Shown: positions 8,111 through 16,058 of the stretch, one piece after another | Position numbering within the stretch: the stretch's first letter is position 1 | Layout of the letters: each line of letters starts with the position of its first letter | Assembly (NCBI GenBank): GCA_021776475.1 | Contig: JAJFFV010000005.1 | Coordinates: 1,612,001-1,676,000, forward strand | Reading direction: 5' to 3' | Length of the DNA: 64,000 nt | Source: Parvularculaceae bacterium | Lineage (GTDB): Bacteria; Pseudomonadota; Alphaproteobacteria; Caulobacterales; Parvularculaceae | Made by a program: the position numbers and the translations under genes | Notes under the pieces: model-generated | Database searches by the model: none | Told to the model about the DNA's origin: nothing | The model's input: the letters and a program-made list of their open reading frames with translations, nothing else

Positions 8111-9928
8111 CTAGAGCGGGGCCGTCATTTCTTTCAGCCAGACCTCGACGCCGGGTTCAGCGTCGCCTGCGAGTTTGGCATAAACTTCCGTGTGGTAATT
8201 ATTAACCCAGTTAATCTCATCTTGGGTTAACAGGCGCTGGTCGATCAATTGTCGCTCCAGCGGTGCCATCGTGATTGTCTCGAAGGACAGCATTTCGCGC
8301 TCGCCGCCGGACACTGCTTCTGGCTCATTGACCACGATCAGGTTTTCGATCCGAATACCGAATTCTCCGGCCTTATAATAACCGGGCTCATTAGAACAAA
8401 TCATGCCGGGCTCGAGGGGCTGACTGATCAGCTTTTTGGAAATATTCTGCGGTCCTTCATGAACCCCGAGATAGCTGCCAACGCCATGGCCGGTGCCATG
8501 ATCATATTCAAGTCCGGCTTCCCATAGGGGCCTGCGCGCTAGAACGTCCAATTGATGGCCACTCGTGCCGCGTGGGAATTTAACAGTGGCCAGTGCGATA
8601 TGACCCTTGAGTACCAGCGTATAGCATCGGCGCATCTCTTCAGTTGGTATGCCGATCGGCACGGTGCGCGTAATGTCAGTGGTGCCGTCAGGATACTGAC
8701 CACCTGAGTCGATCAGGAACAGTGTACCTTGTTCAAGTTTTCGATTGGTTTCAGTGGTAACGCGGTAGTGGCAATGGGCGCCATTACTGCCGGCAGCCGA
8801 GATTGAATCAAAGCTGATATCGTTCAACAAGTTGGATTTAGTGCGGAAACCTTCAAGTTTTTTTGCTGCATCAATTTCTGTCACCGACCCGTCCTGCGCT
8901 TCGGTTGCCACCCAATGCAGAAAACGACTGACAGCAATCCCATCGCGGATATGGGCACGGCGCGTCCCCTCAATTTCACAATCGTTTTTCCGAGCGCGTG
9001 GCAGAGCGCAAGGATCAGCTGCCCGGATAATGGTTGCACCTGCTTGTTCTAGTTGAACAAAAAACCACACCGGTGCCAGCGCTGGATCAATCATCACTGA
9101 CAAGCTGTTAGCGCCAAGTTCTTTTAGCGCTTCTGCAACCTCATCTTCCGGATGGATGGAAACTTCCCCCGTCAGGTGTTCCTCCAATTCGGCATTGACC
9201 TTATCCGGGTGAAGAAACAGCGCAGCTGTACCATCCGCATGCAGAATGGCGCGGCCCAGCGGTAATGGTGTTGCGTGAACATCTTTGCCGCGGATGTTGA
9301 AGAGCCATGCGAGTGAATGCGGCGCCGTCAGAACCACCGCGTCGGCGCCGTTATTCTTGAGAACGGCCGCGATCTCGGTCCGCTTTTGTTTACTGCCCTT
9401 GCCAGCAAATTCTTCCCCATGTGGCACAACCGGCGACACAGGTGCTCCGGGTTGGTCCTGCCAGGCAAGATCAATCGGATTTTGATCAACAGGCACCAGA
9501 ACAAAACCGGCACGGTCGGCTGCCGAAGTCAGGCTGTCGAGACTGGACGGGGAATGCAGCATCGGGTCGTAACCAATTCGGCTTCCGGTTTTGCCGTTTT
9601 GAGCCAGCCAGATATGGGGCGGGTTCTCGGTCAGATCTTCAAACTCAAAAAAACCACCGTCGACCTGTTCGCGCACCTGTAATGTGTAACGCCCATCGGT
9701 AAAAATGACCGCCCGGTCGATAAAAATAATCGCTGAGCCAGCCGATCCGGAAAAACCGGAGACCCACATCAACCGTTCCGCAAAAGCCGGTAGATACTCG
9801 TTCAAATATTCATCGTCATGCGGCACCAAAAATCCGTCGAGCTTTTGCTCAGTCATCATATTGCGCAGGAGCGGCAGGTTCTTACTGGCAAACGTACGAT
9901 CAGAGACGGGATCAAAAGACTGAAACAT
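8111..9928 (-). CDS. M24B aminopeptidase P (Xaa-Pro aminopeptidase)
   Basis: This 605-residue cytosolic metallopeptidase has the three-domain layout of long aminopeptidase P: two creatinase-like N-terminal domains and a C-terminal pita-bread M24 domain. Metal ligands are present: the two Asp in DSGGQYPDGTTDITRT, His in GTGHGVG followed by GVHEGP, Glu in NEPGYY and Glu in IRIENL. It releases N-terminal residues ahead of proline. The length fits the alphaproteobacterial and eukaryotic long form, not the ~440-residue E. coli PepP. It lies 56 bases downstream of prmA on the same strand and may be cotranscribed. Confidence 0.95.
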   Translation of the reverse strand: MFQSFDPVSDRTFASKNLPLLRNMMTEQKLDGFLVPHDDEYLNEYLPAFAERLMWVSGFSGSAGSAIIFIDRAVIFTDGRYTLQVREQVDGGFFEFEDLTENPPHIWLAQNGKTGSRIGYDPMLHSPSSLDSLTSAADRAGFVLVPVDQNPIDLAWQDQPGAPVSPVVPHGEEFAGKGSKQKRTEIAAVLKNNGADAVVLTAPHSLAWLFNIRGKDVHATPLPLGRAILHADGTAALFLHPDKVNAELEEHLTGEVSIHPEDEVAEALKELGANSLSVMIDPALAPVWFFVQLEQAGATIIRAADPCALPRARKNDCEIEGTRRAHIRDGIAVSRFLHWVATEAQDGSVTEIDAAKKLEGFRTKSNLLNDISFDSISAAGSNGAHCHYRVTTETNRKLEQGTLFLIDSGGQYPDGTTDITRTVPIGIPTEEMRRCYTLVLKGHIALATVKFPRGTSGHQLDVLARRPLWEAGLEYDHGTGHGVGSYLGVHEGPQNISKKLISQPLEPGMICSNEPGYYKAGEFGIRIENLIVVNEPEAVSGGEREMLSFETITMAPLERQLIDQRLLTQDEINWVNNYHTEVYAKLAGDAEPGVEVWLKEMTAPL

Positions 9929-9984
9929 AGCGGATTTCCTGGTTGTTTTCGGCAGGCTACAAGGTTCAAGCGTGGCAGGCCAGA

Positions 9985-10872
9985 TCAGGATGACGTCTTC
10001 GTGAAAACAAGTACCGGCCAGGTCTCATGCTGGTGCCGGCGTTCTAGATCAAAACCATTGGCCCGGTAGGCCGCGGTGACGCCCAGTTCTTGTTCTGCCA
10101 GCAATCCGGCCAGAATAACCATCCCAGCTTGCGCCATATGATCGCTCATTCCTGGTGCAAACTCAACAAGGGGTCCAGCGAGGATATTAGCGAAAATAAA
10201 ATCGAATGGCGCCCGTGCCGAGATCTCGGCGTGATCAAAACCGGCGGCGCTCAAAAAGCTGATCCCTGACGCGCTATTCAGTCGAGCATTTTCTGCGGCA
10301 ATCTCAACCGAGGTTGAATCAATGTCTGTCGCCAGAATAGTCGTCTGCCACAGCTTGGCCGCGGCGATCGCGAGAATCGCCGAGCCTGTGCCGAGGTCAA
10401 GAACATTGACCGGCGCCTGGTCGGCTAATCTGTCTAGTACCTCAAGGCAGCCTGCAGTTGTTGGATGGTGGCCGGTACCGAATGCCTGATTGGCATCAAT
10501 GCGGATTGGGACATCGCCTGGTTGATCCGGCAACTTATCTTCGTCGTGAATGCCGTACAGCACAAACCGTCCGCACCGAATGATACCAAGCCCTTCGAGA
10601 GAATGTGCAACCCAGTCTCGGTCCGCCAACTCTTCGATTTTGCCGGGGATGACGATGCCCGCTTGAAAAAGAAATCGGTCGATCCCGACAAGATCAGGCG
10701 CATCCGCAAAATATGCCCCAACAGACCAACCGCTGTTCGCGTCTTCTTTTACAGCGTCCTTTTTGGTCAAGCTCACGGCATCCGCAGGCGGATAATAAAC
10801 TTCGCTCAACAAATCAGCAATGCGGCTCATCTCGTCCTGGTCGCCCGACCAGACGACCTTAAAGCTTGGCAT
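9985..10872 (-). CDS. prmA: Ribosomal protein L11 methyltransferase PrmA
   Basis: This 295-residue class I SAM methyltransferase trimethylates ribosomal protein L11. The signature pieces are present: FGTGHHPTT at residues ~150-158, the SAM-binding motif VLDLGTGSAILAIAAAKL at ~177-194, and NILAGPL near residue 245. The N-terminal ~100 residues would be the L11-recognition domain and are divergent, as usual. It follows the thioredoxin-like gene with a single-base gap and is probably translated from the same message. Confidence 0.93.
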   Translation of the reverse strand: MPSFKVVWSGDQDEMSRIADLLSEVYYPPADAVSLTKKDAVKEDANSGWSVGAYFADAPDLVGIDRFLFQAGIVIPGKIEELADRDWVAHSLEGLGIIRCGRFVLYGIHDEDKLPDQPGDVPIRIDANQAFGTGHHPTTAGCLEVLDRLADQAPVNVLDLGTGSAILAIAAAKLWQTTILATDIDSTSVEIAAENARLNSASGISFLSAAGFDHAEISARAPFDFIFANILAGPLVEFAPGMSDHMAQAGMVILAGLLAEQELGVTAAYRANGFDLERRHQHETWPVLVFTKTSS

Positions 10873-10873
10873 T

Positions 10874-11410
10874 TTATTGTTGTTCCTTGAGTTTAAGGAT
10901 TTGGGGCCAGATTTGCTGGTCCCAGATCTCCTGGCTCATCGGCCCCACATGCCGCCAACGGATATACCCTTTTTGGTCGATCACAAATGTTTCGGGGGCC
11001 CCGGTGACGCCGAAATCGATCACAGTTTGCCCAATTTGATCGACACCTACAGCATCATATGGGTTGCCGTACCTGGCAAGCCAGGCCGCGCCCTGTTCAG
11101 GCGTGTCCCGCCAATCAATGCCATACAAAGGAATAATATCGGACTTTTGCAAGTTCATCAGAAATTGATGCTCATACTGACAGGCAACGCACCATGAGCC
11201 GAAGACGTTAATCAGGCTGATCTGTCCCTTCAGGTCAGTGGAAGCAAATGGCGGCGTTTCATCATTCACCTGTGGCAAGTCGAAAGTTGGCACCGGTTTG
11301 TTGATCATCACCGAAGGCAGTACAGCGGTATCGATGCGCAACCCGAAAAGCCCGACCAGGGCCAATGCACCAAATAGTATGACCGGAATAAATAACAGCG
11401 CGCGCTTCAT
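10874..11410 (-). CDS. CcmG/DsbE-type membrane-anchored thioredoxin-like protein
   Basis: This 178-residue protein has one N-terminal membrane anchor (residues ~5-24) and a periplasmic thioredoxin fold with active site WCVAC at ~93-97 and a cis-Pro loop GAPETFVI. The length, the anchor and the PETF motif match CcmG/DsbE, which reduces apocytochrome c or the CcmH pair before haem attachment. Most such genes sit in a ccm cluster. This one sits directly before prmA, with no other cytochrome maturation gene in view, so it could instead be a related TlpA/ResA reductase. Confidence 0.85.
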   Translation of the reverse strand: MKRALLFIPVILFGALALVGLFGLRIDTAVLPSVMINKPVPTFDLPQVNDETPPFASTDLKGQISLINVFGSWCVACQYEHQFLMNLQKSDIIPLYGIDWRDTPEQGAAWLARYGNPYDAVGVDQIGQTVIDFGVTGAPETFVIDQKGYIRWRHVGPMSQEIWDQQIWPQILKLKEQQ

Positions 11411-11636
11411 AGCAGATCCCAGTAACTAGTAACGGACAGATAAATCACTGCGAGTTTGAAATCAAATAATGCGTCAGGCAAGAGGTGAGATTAATTCGTT
11501 GTAACCCTTGTGAGATTTCAACGTCGTGCGAGAGGTGTTTTTGCCGGCCGGCCTTGAAGAACCTGTGGATAGGTGGATAACAAAAACAAATGGCGTCAAA
11601 AAATGTTGGCGCGCATATTACAAGGCACTGAATAAG

Positions 11637-12257
11637 ATGGGCTTTTACCAAAAACATATCGAACCCCGGCTCGTTAGCCTTGCCTGTTCTTCGCCGGCGA
11701 TTGCCCGTGAGCGCCGCAAGGTCGTTCCCCATGCTGAAGGTGTGGTTCTGGAAGTGGGATTTGGCTCTGGGCACAACCTTCCCTTTTACGATGCCGGGAA
11801 AGTGACAAAGCTGTTTGCGCTCGAACCGGAGGAAAAGATCAAGAAGCTGGCGGCCAAACGCGTCGCTGCATCGCCCCTTGAAATTGACTATCTTGATCTT
11901 CCAGGAGAACAGATCCCGCTAGAAGATCGTTCCATAGATACTGTACTGGTGACCTTTACGATGTGTACAATTCCTGACCTGCCGACAGCGCTTGAAGGTA
12001 TGGCCCGGGTTTTAAAGCCATCGGGTCGAATGCTGTTTGCAGAACACGGCCTGTCGCCTGACGGTTCGGTTGCCGAATGGCAAAACCGTCTCAACGGCAT
12101 CTGGGGCTGTCTCGGTGGTGGGTGCAATCTCAACAGGGATATTCCAGCCTTGGTCACCGGGAACGGATTTCAAATGGAACAGCTGGAAGCTCAATACGCA
12201 AAAAATACACCAAAATTTGCCGGGTATATATTCTCAGGCAGGGCAAAAGCGATTTAA
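11637..12257 (+). CDS. Class I SAM-dependent methyltransferase, METTL7/UbiE-like
   Basis: This 206-residue protein has the SAM motif VLEVGFGSGHNLPFY at residues ~35-49, an acidic ribose-binding EPEE and a later VLKPSGRMLFAEHG. The family start FYQKHIEPRL is recognised from the METTL7-like group of small methyltransferases, so I chose the ATG at 11637 rather than earlier in-frame starts. C-terminal WGCLGGGCNLNRDI supplies two Cys typical of the group. Substrate unknown (alkyl thiols in human METTL7). The stop codon directly abuts the stop of the convergent hydrolase gene. Confidence 0.82.
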   Translation: MGFYQKHIEPRLVSLACSSPAIARERRKVVPHAEGVVLEVGFGSGHNLPFYDAGKVTKLFALEPEEKIKKLAAKRVAASPLEIDYLDLPGEQIPLEDRSIDTVLVTFTMCTIPDLPTALEGMARVLKPSGRMLFAEHGLSPDGSVAEWQNRLNGIWGCLGGGCNLNRDIPALVTGNGFQMEQLEAQYAKNTPKFAGYIFSGRAKAI

Positions 12258-12974
12258 TCAGCCGAACAATTCAGCGAGGAAATCAATGAAAGTCCGCCAC
12301 GAACGGGCATCAGCATCTGCATTGTAGACTGTTCCAAACACCGGGTCATTCGCCTGCTTGTTTGTAAATGCGTGCATTGTCCCGCCATAGGCATGGAGCT
12401 GCCAGTCGGCCCCAGCATCGCTCATTTCAGCGGCAAAAGCGACCGCATCTTCTGGCTTTGCCATCGGGTCATCCCAGCCGTGAAAGGCAACCACTTTTGC
12501 TGCGATCAGGTTTCCGTCCGTGTTGCCCGGTTTGTTGAAAAGCCCATGGAACGCGGCGGCACCCTTCACATCAGCACCAGACCTCGCCATGTCCAGCGCA
12601 CACAAGCCACCAAAGCAGTATCCGCTGACAGCGATACGATCAGTGCTCACATAATCCAGCTTTTGTGCCGCAGTTAGGCCAGTTTTCAACCGGTCCTGCA
12701 GCATGCTTCTGTCTTCGACGAAAGGTGTCATCAATCCGTTGCACTCTTCCGTAGTTGATCCGAGTACACCCTTGCCATAGACATCCAACGCGAAACCGAC
12801 ATAGCCAAGTTCAGCAATTTTTTGCGCGATCTCTTGTTCGTGATCCGACCGGCCAGACCAGGCGTGACAAATGAGTACGCAAGGGCTTTTGTCCTTGCTC
12901 GGATCGCGCGCCACGTAAGCCTCCAGCACGCTGCCATTATGGGTATATTCGACAAGCTCTGATGTGGTCGACAT
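12258..12974 (-). CDS. Dienelactone hydrolase family protein
   Basis: This 238-residue alpha/beta hydrolase is of the dienelactone hydrolase family. The nucleophile elbow GYCFGG carries Cys instead of Ser, as in true dienelactone hydrolases. Asp in GWDDPM and His in TMHAFTN complete the triad. An insertion (residues ~65-95, CNGLMTPF) is typical of the eukaryote-like subgroup. No signal peptide. It is 18 bases downstream of the nitronate monooxygenase gene and is likely cotranscribed. Confidence 0.9.
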   Translation of the reverse strand: MSTTSELVEYTHNGSVLEAYVARDPSKDKSPCVLICHAWSGRSDHEQEIAQKIAELGYVGFALDVYGKGVLGSTTEECNGLMTPFVEDRSMLQDRLKTGLTAAQKLDYVSTDRIAVSGYCFGGLCALDMARSGADVKGAAAFHGLFNKPGNTDGNLIAAKVVAFHGWDDPMAKPEDAVAFAAEMSDAGADWQLHAYGGTMHAFTNKQANDPVFGTVYNADADARSWRTFIDFLAELFG

Positions 12975-12992
12975 AAGTCTGTCCTTCGCTTC

Positions 12993-13964
12993 TTATCCGG
13001 CCAGTCGTGATTTTGCGGCGCTGTATTCAGACACCAGTTCGGCAACATAGTCTCCCGCACTTTGCACCCGATCAATGGCACCGATACCCTGGCCGCAGCC
13101 CCAGATATCCTTCCACGCCTTCGCCGTGGTTTCTGTGCTTGACGCGAAATTCATTTTGCTAATGTCGCCATCCGGTAATGCCGCAGGGTCCATCCCCGCA
13201 TTTCGGATAGACGCTGCATGATAGTTACCGTGGACACCGGAAAAATAACTGGAATAGACGATGTCTGCCATTGTACCATCGACGATGCCCTGTTTGTAAG
13301 TGTCATTGGCATTGGCTTCCTCAGTCGCAATAAAAGCAGAACCAATATAACCGGCATCAGCGCCCATCGCTTCAGCGGCAAGAATAGACTCGCCCCTGGC
13401 GATACATCCGGACAGAAGCAGTGGCCCGTCAAACCATTCTCGGATTTCCTGTACCAACGCAAATGGTGACAATGTGCCGGCGTGACCGCCAGCCCCGGCG
13501 GCCACCGCAATTAGTCCGTCGGCACCTTTCTCAATCGCTTTTTTGGCGAACTTGTTGTTGATGATATCGTGGAAAACAAGGCCACCATAGGAATGTACCG
13601 CCTCGAATACCTCCTCTCGTGCGCCAAGCGAAGTAATAACGATTGGCACTTGGTGTTTCACACAAACCTCCAGATCGTGTTGCAAACGGTCGTTGGACCG
13701 GTGCACGATCTGGTTGACCGCGAACGGCGCTGACACCTGCACGGGGCCGGTCGCATCATGATCCGCAAGCGCCGTCTTGATTTCTGTCAGCCATTCATCA
13801 AGCGCTTCGGCGGGCCGTGCATTGAGTGCTGGAAACGAGCCAATCACTCCGGCCTTGCATTGCGCGATCACAAGTTTTGGCGTTGAGACGATGAACATCG
13901 GAGCACCAATGGCGGGCAGGGCCAATTTTGCTTTGATGGCGTCAAATTGTTTGTTGGCCGACAT
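12993..13964 (-). CDS. Nitronate monooxygenase (2-nitropropane dioxygenase-like)
   Basis: This 323-residue FMN-dependent TIM-barrel enzyme probably oxidises alkyl nitronates such as propionate-3-nitronate. Features are the N-terminal LPAIGAPMFIVSTP, the phosphate-binding AAGAGGHAGTL at residues ~160-170 with the catalytic His, and LLSGCIARGES and GADAGYIGSAFIAT in the FMN pocket. I chose the ATG at 13964 because GAGGAGA lies ahead of it. An earlier in-frame ATG at 14003 lacks such a site. It leads a two-gene operon with the dienelactone hydrolase. Confidence 0.9.
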   Translation of the reverse strand: MSANKQFDAIKAKLALPAIGAPMFIVSTPKLVIAQCKAGVIGSFPALNARPAEALDEWLTEIKTALADHDATGPVQVSAPFAVNQIVHRSNDRLQHDLEVCVKHQVPIVITSLGAREEVFEAVHSYGGLVFHDIINNKFAKKAIEKGADGLIAVAAGAGGHAGTLSPFALVQEIREWFDGPLLLSGCIARGESILAAEAMGADAGYIGSAFIATEEANANDTYKQGIVDGTMADIVYSSYFSGVHGNYHAASIRNAGMDPAALPDGDISKMNFASSTETTAKAWKDIWGCGQGIGAIDRVQSAGDYVAELVSEYSAAKSRLAG

Positions 13965-14048
13965 GAATTTTCTCTCCTCAAGAATTCGCGCTGTTCGCGG
14001 CAAGATTAGAAACCGGCGCTGGCAAGAGCAAGCGGACAGGACAGTCGC

Positions 14049-14846
14049 CTACCAGGGTGCAAGTCCACTGACCTGACCCAACATGGCAATGCTTGCAGCA
14101 GCTGCCAGAAAAGGCCCGAATGGGATTGCTTTCTCGCTGGTCAGTTTCTTGCCGCTGCGCTGCATAAAAAACAGCGCGAGCAATCCCGAGACGGCAGCGA
14201 TCAGGACAACAAAAGGCAGAACCATCCAGCCGAGCCACGCACCGATCCCGGCGAGCAGTTTGGCATCTCCTTGTCCGAGCCCGTCAAACCCGCGCAATCT
14301 GTAATAGATTTCACCAATCAGCCAAAACACAACAAAGCCGGTGACGGCACCGATAAGGGCGTCAAGCAAAGGTGAGAACAAACCTTGAACGTTAGCGATC
14401 AGGCCCAATATGACAAAAGGCAGTGTCAGGGCATCCGGCAGGAATGTGGTCTCCAGATCAATCACTGCCAGCGGGATAACGAAACAAAAGAACACAAACA
14501 GAGCCGCGCCAGTCAGGCTCGGCAGGTTGAGCAAAACTGTTGTGAGCGCCGCCAGGCCGCCCAGTAATTCCACCATTGGGTAGCGCGCGCTGATCGGCTG
14601 TTCGCAGGTTGCGCAACGCGCTCGGAGCAACGTGAAACTTAATAGCGGGATCAAATGAATATTTTTGATCTGTGTGCGGCAACGCGGGCAATGCGACCTT
14701 GGGGAGGCAAGGGAGAGTGTTTTGTCAGTCCCATCGCGGTCGATCAGTTTCCAGATTAGCGGGCCGCGGTGAATAACAACATTAAGGAAACTCCCAACGC
14801 ACAGGCCGGAGAAAAAAACTAAAATGTAAAAAAGGAGCTGAAACAA
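14049..14846 (-). CDS. gspO: Prepilin peptidase / N-methyltransferase GspO (PilD)
   Basis: This 265-residue membrane protein cleaves and N-methylates type II secretion pseudopilins. The cytoplasmic zinc-binding domain shows two Cys pairs, CPRC and CATC, at residues ~54-80. The catalytic aspartates occur in VIDLETTFLPD and GLGQGDAKLLA. Eight hydrophobic segments follow the family pattern. It faces away from gspC across a 333-base intergenic region, so the secretion operon and its processing enzyme are divergently expressed. It should process the five pseudopilins GspG-K encoded downstream. Confidence 0.95.
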   Translation of the reverse strand: MFQLLFYILVFFSGLCVGSFLNVVIHRGPLIWKLIDRDGTDKTLSLASPRSHCPRCRTQIKNIHLIPLLSFTLLRARCATCEQPISARYPMVELLGGLAALTTVLLNLPSLTGAALFVFFCFVIPLAVIDLETTFLPDALTLPFVILGLIANVQGLFSPLLDALIGAVTGFVVFWLIGEIYYRLRGFDGLGQGDAKLLAGIGAWLGWMVLPFVVLIAAVSGLLALFFMQRSGKKLTSEKAIPFGPFLAAAASIAMLGQVSGLAPW

Positions 14847-15179
14847 GCGCGGAAATTCCCATCAGATTTAAAAAACTTTTGTAACAGCTATAGCTTTTGC
14901 TGAGCCTGTTGCAAAAACTGCACGCAGAGCGAGCATAAAACCGGCATTATCCCCAAAAGCGCGCATCATTGCCGAAATGATACCGCGCACCCCCGGAAAA
15001 AAATTTGCTCTGGGCACAAGGCGGGGTTTTAGCCAAAAAAAAGTCGGATTCCAGCGCCTTTTAGAGCGATTATCGGCCGCTTTAAGGCACTGTTTTTGCT
15101 GAATAATACTTAAATTGCCCCAATGTGGAAAACCGTTTAAGGGTGATCCCTGGAACGAATTACTGAAAGCAGCACCGGC
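14847..15179. promoter_or_regulatory. Divergent gspO/gspC intergenic region
   Basis: No gene is seen. The region must hold the promoters of both gspO and the gspC-N operon. The only clear structured element is an inverted repeat ATCATT-N5-AATGAT at 14965-14981, flanked outward by GCGC on both sides, a plausible regulator site. AT-rich runs near 14858-14868 and 15095-15115 could hold promoter boxes. I could not assign a -10/-35 pair with confidence. Confidence 0.4.
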
Positions 15180-16058
15180 TTGAACACGTTGAGTATCAAA
15201 TACCCGGCCTTTTTGCGCGCGCTCCGGCCGTCTTCGGGTGGCCGCGCCGCGCCCACACCACGACTGCCAATCGTGGCCGAAGTATTACTGCTTGCGCTTA
15301 TCGCCTGGCTCGCCTCGAAGCTGTTTTTGCTTTTGATCACGCCGGCGGAAACCGGACCTGGCGCAGCAGGTATTGGCGCACCGGGTGTAAAAAATACGCT
15401 GGTTGAGAACTATGATGTCCTGAAACGATATGACCCGTTCCGGGCTAAAAATATCGAGCCCACTGGCACCAGCGATATTTATGTAGAGGCAGTTGAAACC
15501 ACCCTGAACATTTCGGTATCGGGTATGATGCTTTTGGATGGTGGCCTCGGCAGTGCCATTATCAAGTCGACAAACGGCGGCGAGCAGACCTATCTGGTCG
15601 GAGATGAGATCGAAAACGGTGTCAGCCTCGAGCGGCTAGAGCCGGGCCGGGCGATTATTTCAAGGAATGGCGTCCTCGAAGCGGTAACGGTGGATGTTGA
15701 CAAAATTACCGGGTCATCGAGACCGCAAAATACCTCACCGACGTCGCCTTCCAGGCAAGCCTCGATGCGCCCAGGAGTAAGTCTTTCCCGTCTGTCACAG
15801 ATTATCACTCTGCGCCCTGTTCGGGACAAAACCGGTAGCTATGTGGTTATGCCTGGTTCGGACGCCGTTGCTTTTTATGCGACCGGTCTGGCCGAAGGCG
15901 ACGTGATCAAAAAAGTGAACAACAGACGGGCGCCATCCAGCCCCGAAACGCTGTTTGAAATGTTCAATAACATGCCGTCAGCGCAAAAAATTGTGTTGAC
16001 GGTAGAGCGCGGCGGCAAAGAAATTGCCGTCACAATTGAAGTCTCGGAGTTGCGTTAA
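15180..16058 (+). CDS. gspC: Type II secretion inner-membrane protein GspC
   Basis: This 292-residue bitopic protein links the secretin to the inner-membrane platform. It has a cytoplasmic N-terminus, one membrane helix at residues ~40-58, a homology region (YDPFRAKN followed by GMMLLDGGLGSAIIKS) that binds the secretin N0 domain, and a C-terminal PDZ domain (GLAEGDVIKKVNN) that helps select substrates. The start is a TTG with no convincing ribosome site, so the exact N-terminus is uncertain. The stop overlaps the gspD start by one base. It heads the twelve-gene operon. Confidence 0.9.
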   Translation: MNTLSIKYPAFLRALRPSSGGRAAPTPRLPIVAEVLLLALIAWLASKLFLLLITPAETGPGAAGIGAPGVKNTLVENYDVLKRYDPFRAKNIEPTGTSDIYVEAVETTLNISVSGMMLLDGGLGSAIIKSTNGGEQTYLVGDEIENGVSLERLEPGRAIISRNGVLEAVTVDVDKITGSSRPQNTSPTSPSRQASMRPGVSLSRLSQIITLRPVRDKTGSYVVMPGSDAVAFYATGLAEGDVIKKVNNRRAPSSPETLFEMFNNMPSAQKIVLTVERGGKEIAVTIEVSELR

